Positions 1 to 7,505 of a DNA stretch of 59,466 bases are shown piece after piece (positions within the stretch are counted from its first letter, which is position 1; each line of letters opens with the position of its first letter). This stretch comes from an uncultured Clostridia bacterium. Its GTDB lineage: Bacteria > Bacillota > Clostridia > Oscillospirales > Ruminococcaceae. Below the pieces are notes generated by a model. The model ran no database searches. It saw nothing but the letters and a program-made list of their open reading frames with translations, and had not been told where the DNA came from. The stretch is from the NCBI GenBank assembly GCA_946567425.1, contig CAMNXF010000016.1, positions 1 through 59,466 on the forward strand, read 5' to 3'. Both the position numbers and the translations under genes were made by a program.

Positions 1-20
1 CAAAAAACAAGAGTTTTTTG
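1..20 (-). terminator. A/T-rich stem-loop after the secreted protein gene
   Basis: An 8-bp inverted repeat (CAAAAAAC / GTTTTTTG, 4-nt loop) lies 11 bases beyond the stop codon of the minus-strand gene at 32-667. Its arms supply a T-rich tract on the minus strand, so it could end that transcript. The window edge cuts off anything further. Confidence 0.45.
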
Positions 21-31
21 AAAAAATTGTG

Positions 32-667
32 TCAAGTGATATTGACAAAATCATTGTTAAGATTGAGGTTCATGGCCTTGACCTCAACGCTGCCGAACGG
101 AGCGTAAACCAAACCGTTCAGATTAACGTTAGTGCTGTCAATGACAATATCTCCGTACTTTGAGTAAATCACGGAGTCGTTTGTGTTCTTGACCTCGCCG
201 TTCAGTGTAACGTCCTTGAACACTTTCAGCGCGGTGTTTATGTTGATATTTCCCGTAAGCTCCGCTTCGCCAAGAACCTCGGTCGGTTCGCTGATGTTTA
301 TGTTAAGCTCGTCAAGAACATAGTCCTCGGTATGCTCTTCAACATCGCTGCCGGAAAAGTATTTGGAATCGATCTTATCAAAGATATAGATCATATCCAG
401 ACCTGCGTTTTCGGTTTTAGTGCCGTTGATATTCATATTTCCGTCTGCCGAAATCGTGCCGTTGGTCGCTACATTTCCGTTCACGCCGAAATTCGATGCG
501 GTGGTCGTTATCGCTCCCTCTGCGGATGAACCCGCAAACAGGGTGTAGGGATAGCGTCCAATATCCTCTGCCATTGCAGGGATTGCGGGAAGCATAGTTA
601 TTGCCGTTGTTACAGCAACAAAGCCTGAGATAAGTCTTTTTGCCTTTCCTGTAAATTTTTTGTTCAT
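32..667 (-). CDS. Secreted surface protein with repeat-rich beta-helix-like body
   Basis: This encodes 211 aa. Residues 1-33 form a clear Sec signal peptide: basic start MNKKFTGKAKR, hydrophobic core, AMA cleavage site. The mature part starts with a YPYTLFAG segment followed by short Asn/Gly-rich repeats (VNGNVATNGT, GNMNINGT, NGLVYAPFG), a pattern seen at the N-terminus of large clostridial surface proteins and suggestive of a beta-helix. No membrane anchor, LPXTG or dockerin is visible. The protein ends abruptly at NDFVNIT inside a palindromic sequence that recurs at 9369-9392, so it may be a truncated version of a longer adhesin. The ATG is preceded by GTGGAGGAAATCTC. A promoter and a LytTR-type site lie upstream (839-907), so it is probably a target of the neighbouring two-component system. 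Secretion is confident; function is unknown. Confidence 0.75.
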   Translation of the reverse strand: MNKKFTGKAKRLISGFVAVTTAITMLPAIPAMAEDIGRYPYTLFAGSSAEGAITTTASNFGVNGNVATNGTISADGNMNINGTKTENAGLDMIYIFDKIDSKYFSGSDVEEHTEDYVLDELNINISEPTEVLGEAELTGNININTALKVFKDVTLNGEVKNTNDSVIYSKYGDIVIDSTNVNLNGLVYAPFGSVEVKAMNLNLNNDFVNIT

Positions 668-690
668 GAGATTTCCTCCACGTTTTTATT

Positions 691-718
691 TGGAGCGGCC
701 GAACCGCTCGGTCGCTCC
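691..718. other. GC-rich stem-loop in the leader of the secreted protein gene
   Basis: GGAGCGGCCGA pairs with TCGGTCGCTCC (11 bp, one G-U type mismatch, about 5-nt loop), 24 bases upstream of the start codon at 667. It lies in the predicted 5' untranslated region just before the ribosome-binding site and has no T-run on the minus strand. It could stabilise the mRNA or modulate translation. Confidence 0.4.
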
Positions 719-824
719 ATGCCGTTGGAATAAGTACACGCGAATTATCTGCGGCGCTTCCAGAACCAGAAGATATCAAAATCACAGAGTATCATTCGAG
801 TCACCCCCCGTTAAAAAATGGAAA

Positions 825-854
825 TTGCCTATGCTTTTGTTATAGCATAGGCAA
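825..854 (-). terminator. Terminator-like hairpin after the LytTR/GHKL operon
   Basis: A perfect 10-bp stem (TTGCCTATGC / GCATAGGCAA, 10-nt loop) lies 100 bases downstream of the kinase stop. On the minus strand it is followed by TTTCCATTTTTT. The same DNA overlaps the -10 box of the predicted promoter for the gene at 32-667. Confidence 0.55.
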
Positions 855-867
855 CAAATTTTTTCAA
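839..867 (-). promoter_or_regulatory. Predicted promoter of the secreted protein gene
   Basis: On the minus strand TTGAAA (862-867) and TATAAC (839-844) are 17 bp apart. The start site would fall about 170 bases upstream of the ATG, giving a long structured leader. The -35 box lies 10 bp downstream of a LytTR-type direct repeat at 878-907, as expected for an activated promoter. Confidence 0.55.
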
Positions 868-877
868 GGGGTTTCCG

Positions 878-907
878 GTGAACGGTAGTTTTTTGGCGGT
901 TTTCGGT
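878..907 (-). promoter_or_regulatory. Putative LytTR regulator binding site
   Basis: Two 9-bp direct repeats, GTGAACGGT (878-886) and GTTTTCGGT (899-907) on the plus strand, are separated by 12 bp. This is the arrangement known for LytTR-domain regulators. The sequence resembles the perfect repeats upstream of the neighbouring response-regulator gene (3034-3063), but its orientation relative to the promoter is reversed. Confidence 0.45.
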
Positions 908-954
908 ATGAATTTACAGTTTTTGGAAATTAAAACGAGAATATTTCTATATAT

Positions 955-2250
955 TCAGTCTATGTTAGGCAGAATCAGTTCGGCTTCAAAGTGAGTATCT
1001 GAGCACTTATAGGTAAGCACTCCGCCGTTTTTCTCGGCGCACATCACAGCGTTTCCCGAGCCAAATCCGTGCCGTTCATTATCTTGCTTATTGGTTATTA
1101 AAACATTATTTTCAATTTCCACCTTACACAAAACAGTATTCTTTATTGTAAAAAACAAGTTCTCAGCAAGCAGTTTAATTGAAATATCCACCGACTTTTT
1201 TTCTGAGACTTCGGCTGCTGCAAATGCATTATCAAACAGGTTATAAAATATTGTGCAAACGTCCGTGTTGTCCAAGCGGATTGAAGCCGGCAGTTTGCCG
1301 ATGATTTCAACCGAAACCTCAGAGTGTTTGTCCATAACATCCTTTAATATTGCGCTTATAAGGTCATTTCCGATCTGAAATTCCGAACGCAGCTCCAGTA
1401 TTGAAATTCCGAGCCTGTTAAAATAGTTCTCCAGCTCATCATACTTTTTATCTTTGAAAAGAAGTCTCATACAGTTCAGATGATTGTATATGTCGTGACG
1501 GAATTTCCGCGTTTCGTCTTCTTTTTGAAGCAGCATTGTGTAATATCTCTCCTGACTTTTGACCAGTTTTTCGTTCATTTCTGAAATGCCTTTATAGTAG
1601 TTCTTTGAGAAATAATTTGTCACCATAATAAAAGCTGTCAATAGGAACACCGCGCTGCCTATACCAAGCGCAATCGCCATAGCCTTATCTGCTCCCTCAA
1701 TTGTGCTATCATTAAGCTGAAAAATTGTCATAAACGACAGCAAAGAGATTTCTCCGAGAATGATCAGTATCAGATAAGGTCTGCCTATCTTTATTGACAT
1801 GGCACCGCGTTTCCTTGAAGAAACATGCCTCGATGCCAAGCAGACCGCTGCGACAACCACTATATTTAACGCGTTTATAAATAACCGTCCGAGGGTGTCG
1901 TCGATTACCCGTTCGTATGAATCCCCGCTTATCGCAATGAAAACTGTTGCTGTCAGCATATCAAGCAAACTTATTCCCAAAAATCCGGTGAGAGTATATA
2001 AGATCCGGTTTTCACCCTTCGCTATAAGAATAGTGAGAACAATCCCAAGATACGAGTAGATCGGTACATACTCTTCAATTCCGCTGACAACTGCCAACAC
2101 CAGAATCGCAATTGAGCAAGCACTTATGATCACAGTTCTTTTCATAGGCTGTAAATTAAATTTAAAAGCAAACAGCATAATAGGAATAAGTTTCGCCAGT
2201 TCTACCGCGTACCCGAGAAACGCATGAAATAATTGTTTAAAAACATCCAT
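955..2250 (-). CDS. GHKL-type sensor histidine kinase (AgrC/NatK-like)
   Basis: This 431-aa protein has about six hydrophobic segments in residues 1-215, then a coiled-coil linker, then a GHKL catalytic module. The phosphoacceptor region reads FRHDIYNHLNCM, with His near residue 252. The ATP-binding region has an N-box (YNLFDNAFAAA) and a glycine motif (HGFGSGNAV). This is the domain order of kinases that sense peptides or membrane signals and phosphorylate LytTR response regulators. The start ATG overlaps the stop of the response-regulator gene by one base (TAATG), so the two are translationally coupled, with GCGAGGATAATATA as ribosome-binding site. No agrB/agrD-type peptide gene is next to it. 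The signal is unknown. Confidence 0.9.
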   Translation of the reverse strand: MDVFKQLFHAFLGYAVELAKLIPIMLFAFKFNLQPMKRTVIISACSIAILVLAVVSGIEEYVPIYSYLGIVLTILIAKGENRILYTLTGFLGISLLDMLTATVFIAISGDSYERVIDDTLGRLFINALNIVVVAAVCLASRHVSSRKRGAMSIKIGRPYLILIILGEISLLSFMTIFQLNDSTIEGADKAMAIALGIGSAVFLLTAFIMVTNYFSKNYYKGISEMNEKLVKSQERYYTMLLQKEDETRKFRHDIYNHLNCMRLLFKDKKYDELENYFNRLGISILELRSEFQIGNDLISAILKDVMDKHSEVSVEIIGKLPASIRLDNTDVCTIFYNLFDNAFAAAEVSEKKSVDISIKLLAENLFFTIKNTVLCKVEIENNVLITNKQDNERHGFGSGNAVMCAEKNGGVLTYKCSDTHFEAELILPNID

Positions 2251-2963
2251 TATATTATCCTCGCATATTTTCTGATATAGTCAAAAAAACCGTTTCTGAA
2301 CGGAACAACATTTCTCCTTGATATATCCAACGGCTGTTTAAATCTTTTCACGGTAACTTGTCCGTCCTTTGAAATATCCGAAACATACAGATACGATACA
2401 ATAAAGGACTTATGTATTTGAAAGAAATGCTCCGAACCGATTTGTCCCTTCCAATATTTAAGCGGTTTATCTGTGTCATAGACTTTTCCCGTTTTGCTAT
2501 AGATATATGTTCCGTCACCGTATGCTTCAAGATACGCAATGTCAGTTAGCTTAAGATACATGGTTATACCGCTTCTATCGGACAACAGAATATGTTCAGT
2601 GTTCATAATTTCCTTTTTTGCTTCGGAGAACGCTTCGTTGAACTTTTCGCTGTCAAGAGGCTTGTCCAGAAAACGAAAAGCCTTTACTTTAAAAGCGTCA
2701 GGCATAAATTCCGTGTGGCTTGTAAGAAATATGATCATTCCGTCATAACCTCGCTCACGCAAAGCGAAAGCCGCGTTTATTCCGTTGATTCCATTCATTT
2801 CAATATCCAAGAAAATTATGTTGAACTCCAACGATGAGTTCAGCAGTTCCTCGCCTGAAGTGTATTCGGATATTTCGCACTGTTCGCTTTGTTCCTTGAT
2901 TTTCACCACCACATCATCGACAAAGATCTGCTCGTCATCGCATACCGCTATTTTATATGTCAT
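2250..2963 (-). CDS. LytTR-family response regulator
   Basis: This is a DNA-binding response regulator of about 237 aa. The receiver domain (residues 1-125) starts with the acidic pair CDDE and has its phosphorylation site in FLDIEMNG (Asp near 53) and the switch Lys in FLDKP. The C-terminal LytTR domain (about 135-237) contains EAYGDGTYIY and FFQIHKSFIVS. I place the start at 2963 because GGAGGA is then spaced 7 bases from the ATG; an in-frame ATG at 2969 abuts the ribosome-binding site. It is first in an operon with the kinase. The promoter at 2992-3020 and the perfect direct repeat at 3034-3063 suggest autoregulation. Confidence 0.9.
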   Translation of the reverse strand: MTYKIAVCDDEQIFVDDVVVKIKEQSEQCEISEYTSGEELLNSSLEFNIIFLDIEMNGINGINAAFALRERGYDGMIIFLTSHTEFMPDAFKVKAFRFLDKPLDSEKFNEAFSEAKKEIMNTEHILLSDRSGITMYLKLTDIAYLEAYGDGTYIYSKTGKVYDTDKPLKYWKGQIGSEHFFQIHKSFIVSYLYVSDISKDGQVTVKRFKQPLDISRRNVVPFRNGFFDYIRKYARII

Positions 2964-2991
2964 GTTCATTCCTCCAGTCGTCTACAACTCT

Positions 2992-3020
2992 ATTATATAA
3001 CACTGGTGTCAAAAATGCAA
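2992..3020 (-). promoter_or_regulatory. Promoter of the first LytTR/GHKL operon
   Basis: On the minus strand TTGCAT (3015-3020) and TATAAT (2992-2997) are separated by exactly 17 bp, about 30 bases upstream of the response-regulator start. The -10 is consensus and the -35 weak, as is usual for an activator-dependent promoter. Confidence 0.7.
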
Positions 3021-3033
3021 TAGGGTGTCAGAT

Positions 3034-3063
3034 ACCGTTCGCCGCGCAGATGCTACCGTTCGC
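3034..3063 (-). promoter_or_regulatory. Perfect direct-repeat LytTR binding site
   Basis: ACCGTTCGC occurs at 3034-3042 and again at 3055-3063 on the plus strand (GCGAACGGT twice on the coding strand), with a 12-bp spacer. Spacing of 21 bp start to start is the known LytTR rule. The site ends 13 bp upstream of the -35 box of the operon promoter. The second two-component operon has the same geometry. Confidence 0.65.
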
Positions 3064-3112
3064 CGGAACTTTTAGATGAACCTGTATATATTCAATTTGA
3101 AAGAATAGGCAA

Positions 3113-3140
3113 AACGGCGTATTTGATTGGATACGCCGTT
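3113..3140 (-). terminator. Stem-loop with short T-run, left of the ISL3 element
   Basis: A perfect 10-bp stem AACGGCGTAT / ATACGCCGTT with an 8-nt loop. On the minus strand it ends in TTTTGCC. It may have terminated a minus-strand transcript coming from DNA now displaced by the insertion sequence. The T-run is weak. Confidence 0.35.
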
Positions 3141-3220
3141 CTTCTATCCTAGGGTGACCGTTTCATCTCTGCGATTATCATTTTTGTAAGGTAATGCTGT
3201 TATAATGCGGGGGCAATTTC

Positions 3221-4524
3221 GGCTCTCCCCCAAACTTAGTGGAAATATGTTATAATGAAGAGGGTGAGAAAAATGTTTAACAACATAAACAAATTATTGG
3301 AAAGCAGTTTGCAGCTTGAAGAACCGTGGAAAATAACGCACGCGGAATTTAAAGAAGAGGGCGCGGCGCACATAACGGTTGATGTAAAAAAGGGAGCGCA
3401 ATTTGTGTGCCCCGAGTGCGGCGGCGAAATCAAACGGTACGGTCACGAACCGAACGAGCGTGTATGGCGGCACGCGGATATATGCTTTTTTCCTTGTTAT
3501 ATTCATTGCAAGCGCCCGCGTGTAATGTGCCCGCATTGCGGAGTAAAGCAAATGGACGCTCCATTTGAACGCAAAAACAGCCACTTTACATTGCAGTTTG
3601 AAAGTTACGCAATGCTTATTTTAACCGATATGCCGATTGAACGAGAGGCGAAAATACTGCGCTGCGACGACAAATCATTAACCTCAATTCTGCATTATTG
3701 GGTTAATGACGCTGTTGAAAAAAGACAGTTTAATGATGTAACTACACTTGCGATTGACGAAACATCGTTTAAAAAAGGACATCAATATGTAACGGTGGTA
3801 ATTGATTCGGAAAAGCGCTCCGTGATTGATGTAGAACCCGGAAAAGATAAATCAGCGGTTGAGAATTTCGCAAATAAATTTACAGAAAAAAACGGTGATA
3901 AAAACAACATAACAAGTGTGACCTGCGATATGTCTAAGAGCCTGTTTAGTATCTCTCAGCACGCAGATTTAACAATAGATAAATTCCACGTCAAACAAAT
4001 CGTTTTGAACGCTTTGGACGAGGTTAGCAAGGCTGAGCAAAAAGAGAACGAAAACAAACTCGTATTGTTCCGCGGAAGACGGTTATTTATGATTCCCGAG
4101 AAGAAATTAACTGCCGCTCAAATTGCGTCAACAAACGCTTTATCTAAGGCTTATCCAAAAACCGGAAGAGCGTACAGAATCGTAAGCTCACTTAATCTGT
4201 TTTATGCCTGTGAAGCAAACGAAACTGCGGAAATTGCCTTTAACAAGCTGCACTCATGGATGCGGCGCTCTCGGCTTGAGCCTATGAAGACCGCCGCGCA
4301 AACTTTGAAAATTCACAAGCATAACATTTTGAATTATTTCAAAAATCGCCTTACCAATGCGATTTGCGAGGACATTAATTCAATGATTCAAGCAGCTAAA
4401 CGTAAAGCGCGCGGGTTTCAGGCTTTTCTTGGTTTTTCTTCTATGATTTACCTTGTCGCAGGAAAGCTTCAACTTAATTGCACTCCAATTTTTCGTTGAT
4501 TTCCACTAAGTTTGGGGGAGAGCC
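3221..4524 (+). mobile_element. ISL3-family insertion sequence, complete
   Basis: A perfect 26-bp terminal inverted repeat bounds the element: GGCTCTCCCCCAAACTTAGT... at 3221-3246 and its complement at 4499-4524. The element is 1304 bp with one transposase gene, as typical for ISL3. The repeat may extend outward by a few T/A bases. I see no 8-bp target duplication: the flanks GCAATTTC (left) and GAAAAAAA (right) differ, so one flank has probably been rearranged. Confidence 0.85.
3273..4499 (+). CDS. ISL3-family transposase
   Basis: This transposase of about 408 aa carries an N-terminal zinc ribbon (CPECGG and CPHCGV pairs, residues ~45-90) and the ISL3 DDE domain, with acidic residues in LAIDETSFKKGH, VTCDMSKS and the C-terminal NAICEDINS segment. 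I chose ATG 3273 because GAGGGTGAG lies just upstream; the in-frame ATG at 3255 has no ribosome-binding site. The reading frame is intact and its stop lies within the right inverted repeat, so the element may be active. Confidence 0.9.
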   Translation: MFNNINKLLESSLQLEEPWKITHAEFKEEGAAHITVDVKKGAQFVCPECGGEIKRYGHEPNERVWRHADICFFPCYIHCKRPRVMCPHCGVKQMDAPFERKNSHFTLQFESYAMLILTDMPIEREAKILRCDDKSLTSILHYWVNDAVEKRQFNDVTTLAIDETSFKKGHQYVTVVIDSEKRSVIDVEPGKDKSAVENFANKFTEKNGDKNNITSVTCDMSKSLFSISQHADLTIDKFHVKQIVLNALDEVSKAEQKENENKLVLFRGRRLFMIPEKKLTAAQIASTNALSKAYPKTGRAYRIVSSLNLFYACEANETAEIAFNKLHSWMRRSRLEPMKTAAQTLKIHKHNILNYFKNRLTNAICEDINSMIQAAKRKARGFQAFLGFSSMIYLVAGKLQLNCTPIFR

Positions 4525-4600
4525 GAAAAAAAAAACATACCGAGAAAATAAACCAAGCGAGAGAGCCTTTGTGTTTTCTCGCTTTCTGTTATAATATATA

Positions 4601-4726
4601 TTGATTGGTGCACTTGACAGGGACGAACCTACACGCCTTGTGGCAACAGAATCCGACAGCGCAGATTTAAAAATCCTGCTGCCAATCAAGTCCATTGACG
4701 ACCTTCAGGAACTCCTCGTCAGATAG
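4601..4726 (+). pseudogene. C-terminal remnant of an unidentified mobile-element gene
   Basis: An open stretch of about 41 codons ends LPIKSIDDLQELLVR before a TAG. It has no ribosome-binding site and starts just to the right of the ISL3 element, so it is probably the 3' tail of a gene cut by rearrangement. I do not recognise the family. The next fragment to the right is a serine recombinase, which suggests that both came from one integrated element. Confidence 0.35.
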
Positions 4727-4851
4727 CCCAAAGCACCCAACCAATCGTATTTCAATAAAAACAGGCGTAAGTGCGCTTTTCAAAGATGGTTCATAAACAA
4801 AACTGACAATATGCACAATTCTGATATATCTGTTTTAGTCAGCCTTAACAA

Positions 4852-4880
4852 TTGACAGATGGGATGAAATATGTTAAAAT
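4852..4880 (+). promoter_or_regulatory. Near-consensus promoter before the recombinase remnant
   Basis: TTGACA (4852-4857), 17 bp, TAAAAT (4875-4880). It lies 28 bases upstream of the first ATG of the truncated recombinase. Tn4451-type elements make a promoter at their joined ends, so this could be a relic of such a junction. That is inference. Confidence 0.5.
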
Positions 4881-4907
4881 GAAAATCCGCTAACAAATAA
4901 ATATGAA

Positions 4908-5555
4908 ATGTCCGGAATGGAACTTTGCGAAAAATGCCAAGTTCCATTCCATATTTACTTTTTGGAACGCAAGCATTTCATGTGTACTACCTACAGCGAG
5001 TTTGGAAAAAACAGATGCTCAACACACTATATCAAATATGATGTGATATACAATATCGTGCTCGGCAGACTGCAATATTGGATCGCACAAGCGTATGAAA
5101 AGGACGACGGCGAACTGTTGCAGCGGCCGCTGAAAAGCGGCGACAAGCAGAGGGCAAAGGAAACCGCAAGCATAAAAAAAGAACTCACAAGAACCGAGAA
5201 AAGACTTCAGGAATTTGATAATCTGTTCGTTAAGATGTACGAGGACAGAGCAAAAGAGGCGATTACAGAACACAACTTCACAATGTTCTCGGCTAAATAC
5301 CAAGAGGAACAGACACAGCTTGAAAGTAAGAAACAGGAGCTTCAAGCAAAACTTGACAAATCGGCGCAGGACACTCACGGAGCGGAAAAGTGGCTGTCAC
5401 TTATTCGAAAGTGCACCGAATTGACGGAGCTTATCGCACCGCTAATGAACGAGTTGATTGATAAAATAGTCGTTCATCAGGCAGTAAATGACGAGGACGG
5501 AAGCAGAACACAGGATATCGAAATTTATTACCGATTCGTCAATAAAATTGATTGA
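4908..5555 (+). pseudogene. 5'-truncated large serine recombinase (TnpX/TndX-like), C-terminal half
   Basis: The 215 codons match the C-terminal part of Tn4451/Tn5397-type large serine recombinases. They hold the end of the recombinase zinc ribbon (CEKCQVPF and an HFMCTTYSEFGKNRCSTHYI block), then a long charged coiled coil (residues ~75-160), then the terminal segment PLMNELIDKIVVHQA...IEIYYRFV. The N-terminal catalytic serine domain, about 300 residues, is missing and no ribosome-binding site precedes the ATG. It cannot be a working recombinase and marks a decayed transposon or ICE. An intact copy elsewhere could still act on its ends. Confidence 0.8.
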
Positions 5556-5589
5556 GAACTTTGTGTATTCTTAAGTATGGGTGACGACA

Positions 5590-5748
5590 TCAGCCCCGCC
5601 GCTCAAAAAAACACGTAAAACGTGTTTTAAGGCATAGTTCAAGTAAGTGGTAAACTTTATCTTTCTCGCTTTTATACTGTTCTACGGCGAATACAAGGGC
5701 ATTGTAGCCCTCCTGTAAATCGTCGTTTTCTGTGTCCTTTTTTCAATA
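5590..5748 (-). pseudogene. Remnant of a small charged mobile-element protein
   Basis: On the minus strand about 50 codons read ...DDLQEGYNALVFAVEQYKSEKDKVYHLLEL before running into an unrelated tail and a stop. There is no start codon or ribosome-binding site; a TGA sits immediately upstream. The amphipathic helical character fits small accessory proteins of conjugative elements. The family is unresolved. Confidence 0.35.
5609..5633 (-). repeat. Short inverted repeat
   Basis: AAAACACGT and ACGTGTTTT flank a 3-base loop. On the minus strand the second arm runs into a T7 tract, so it can act as a terminator for leftward transcription. It sits at the ragged right end of the decayed mobile element. 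Confidence 0.4.
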
Positions 5749-5996
5749 TTGTTCGTTTGGCTTGTTTTCAAACTTCTTACCTCAACTTACCTCAATATAG
5801 CTTTTATAAGAAATTTATACTATTAAAAACTGTTTAACGATTATTTGTGTATACAATCTCTTAATGATTACATATACACTATATCAATACAAAGCAGAGA
5901 ATATGTGACATTTAGAGGAGAAGAGGCAATGAGTGTGCACCGAAACGAATTCAAGAACAAATTCTCAACATATATGTCAAAAAATACAAAAGAAAA

Positions 5997-6022
5997 ACCC
6001 GCAATATGCGGGTAGACATTTT
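5997..6022 (-). terminator. Rho-independent terminator of the gene at 6062-6526
   Basis: The 7-bp stem ACCCGCA / TGCGGGT with a 3-nt loop is followed on the minus strand by TTTTTCTTTTG. It lies about 50 bases past the stop of the minus-strand gene. On the plus strand a weaker T5 tract follows. Confidence 0.65.
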
Positions 6023-6061
6023 TAGACGATAGATCAATTGCGATCGGCTTGTAACTAAATC

Positions 6062-6526
6062 TTACACCATATTATCATCTATGCTGACCACAGCAGTAAA
6101 CGATTGTGTAAATGAACGATCCTTATCAATATCAGCAACATAATAAATATTGCTTATTGGTTTCAGGTGATTTTCGTTCAGATACTGAGAAATGGATTCA
6201 TTTAATGAAATCAAGTCGCCGATACTGTTGCCGCAGCGAGCCGATACGGCGTTTACAAGCCTGAATTTAGGCTTGTAAACATACCGTTCGCTGCTTTCGA
6301 ATGTCTTGTTAACCGGGATAAGCACTTCAAGTCCCAAGATGCATTTGTTTGTAAACTTATACATCTCCAGAATGGTAAAGACAATATTCCCTGTGATCTC
6401 CAAATTGAGTGCGTCTGTGTTTTGTTGGATATATTCAAGCAACGCTCCGAGTTTTTTTGCATCTGTTCTTGTTCTATATGACAAAACATTTTCAAACTCA
6501 ATATATTGATGTTCCAGAAAATACAT
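6062..6526 (-). CDS. Hypothetical 154-aa cytoplasmic protein
   Basis: The protein has no signal peptide or membrane segment. It alternates strand-like and helical stretches (NLEITGNIVFTILEMY, LGLEVLIPVNKTFE, NIYYVADIDKD). The layout loosely recalls GyrI-like small-ligand-binding domains, but no diagnostic motif is present and I do not assign a family. The start ATG follows GGAAGGTGATATGA. A promoter (6610-6638) lies back to back with that of the neighbouring two-component operon and shares its LytTR-type site, so the gene is a plausible target of that system. Confidence 0.65.
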   Translation of the reverse strand: MYFLEHQYIEFENVLSYRTRTDAKKLGALLEYIQQNTDALNLEITGNIVFTILEMYKFTNKCILGLEVLIPVNKTFESSERYVYKPKFRLVNAVSARCGNSIGDLISLNESISQYLNENHLKPISNIYYVADIDKDRSFTQSFTAVVSIDDNMV

Positions 6527-6609
6527 TCATATCACCTTCCAAAAAACCAATCCCAAAAATTAAACCAAAATCCCACGTTTTTCACCACCTTCTACTACTT
6601 TGTGCTTAA

Positions 6610-6638
6610 ATAATAGCATATACAGTAGTTTTTTACAA
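6610..6638 (-). promoter_or_regulatory. Promoter of the hypothetical gene at 6062-6526
   Basis: On the minus strand TTGTAA (6633-6638) and TATTAT (6610-6615) are 17 bp apart. The -35 box is 2 bp from the LytTR-type repeat at 6641-6670, so a bound regulator would act on both divergent promoters. Confidence 0.55.
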
Positions 6639-6640
6639 TG

Positions 6641-6670
6641 CAAAACGGATATGATGTAGTATTTAACGGA
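6641..6670 (+). promoter_or_regulatory. Putative LytTR binding site between divergent genes
   Basis: CAAAACGGA (6641-6649) and TTTAACGGA (6662-6670) are direct repeats with a 12-bp spacer, ending 13 bp upstream of the -35 box of the second two-component operon. Both copies share the AACGG core with the site at 3034-3063, in the same orientation and at the same distance from the promoter. Confidence 0.6.
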
Positions 6671-6683
6671 GGAAATGTGTGGG

Positions 6684-6712
6684 TTGCTTTTTTTAGAAAA
6701 ATATGGTATAAT
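6684..6712 (+). promoter_or_regulatory. Promoter of the second LytTR/GHKL operon
   Basis: TTGCTT (6684-6689), 17 bp, TATAAT (6707-6712) with TGG before the -10. It lies about 80 bases upstream of the response-regulator start. The weak -35 and strong -10 parallel the first two-component operon. Confidence 0.65.
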
Positions 6713-6794
6713 ATAAATGCTATAAATAAAAAAGAGATTGAGTTTAAATTTTCAATGACGTCAAATGTTCAATGAGAGTAACCGGAGGAAAACA

Positions 6795-7505
6795 ATGAAA
6801 ATTGCATTATGTGACGATGAGAAGTTCTGGGTTGACGAGCTGCACCGACTGCTTAACGAGTATTACAGCGCCAGACGCACGGACTATTACATTACTACCT
6901 TTTCAAGCGGAAACGAACTTTTAAAAAACTCGGATAAGTATGATGTAATCTTTATGGACTATAGGATGGGAGAACTAGACGGAATAGAAACCGCAAGAAA
7001 AATCAGGGAACAGAACAACGGCTGTGTGATAATTTTTGTCAGTTCTTATCCTGATGTTGCAATAGATACATTTGAAGTTAATGCTTTCCGTTTTTTGGTA
7101 AAGCCTATCGACAAGGAGAAGCTTTTTATGTCTCTTGACGATTTCAGAAAACAAACGGAAAATGACGATTTCATTGTTTTAAAAAGCAGGAACGGAGAGC
7201 GGATAATAAGGGCGTCTGAAATCGTTTTCTGTGAGGCAGCCTATAAACATACTTTATTACATATGTCAAATGAGGTCATTGAAAGTGCGAAAAATATAAA
7301 AGAAATTCAAAAACAGATGACAAAGGATATTTTCTTTCGGTGTCATAAAGCGTATATTGTCTCTTTTCCGCATATCAAATCTTTTGACAACAACTGTATT
7401 ATTATGGATAACGGAGAACAGGCGTTTATAAGCAGGAATAATCTTGCTGCTTTCAAAACTGCGTTTCAGGAATATATTCTCAAATATAATATGGGGAGGA
7501 TATGA
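6795..7505 (+). CDS. LytTR-family response regulator (second system)
   Basis: This 236-aa regulator has a receiver domain (1-125) with CDDE near the N-terminus, phosphorylatable Asp in FMDYRMGE (near residue 54) and FLVKP. A LytTR DNA-binding domain follows (about 140-236: CEAAYKHTLLH, FFRCHKAYIVS). ATG 6795 is chosen because CGGAGGAAAACA precedes it directly; the frame is open upstream from 6765 but has no ribosome-binding site there. The stop TGA abuts the kinase start. It is paralogous to the regulator at 2250-2963 in layout and predicted operator, though the proteins differ widely. Confidence 0.9.
   Translation: MKIALCDDEKFWVDELHRLLNEYYSARRTDYYITTFSSGNELLKNSDKYDVIFMDYRMGELDGIETARKIREQNNGCVIIFVSSYPDVAIDTFEVNAFRFLVKPIDKEKLFMSLDDFRKQTENDDFIVLKSRNGERIIRASEIVFCEAAYKHTLLHMSNEVIESAKNIKEIQKQMTKDIFFRCHKAYIVSFPHIKSFDNNCIIMDNGEQAFISRNNLAAFKTAFQEYILKYNMGRI

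Noticed and set aside
3150..3180. Possible second LytTR repeat (GCCGTTCTT and ACCGTTTCA, 13-bp spacer)
   Set aside because: One half is part of the hairpin at 3113-3140 and the match is weaker; it may be chance.
6671..6714. 12-codon ATG frame after GGAGGAA upstream of the second response regulator
   Set aside because: It overlaps both promoter boxes of the operon, so it could not be transcribed from that promoter.
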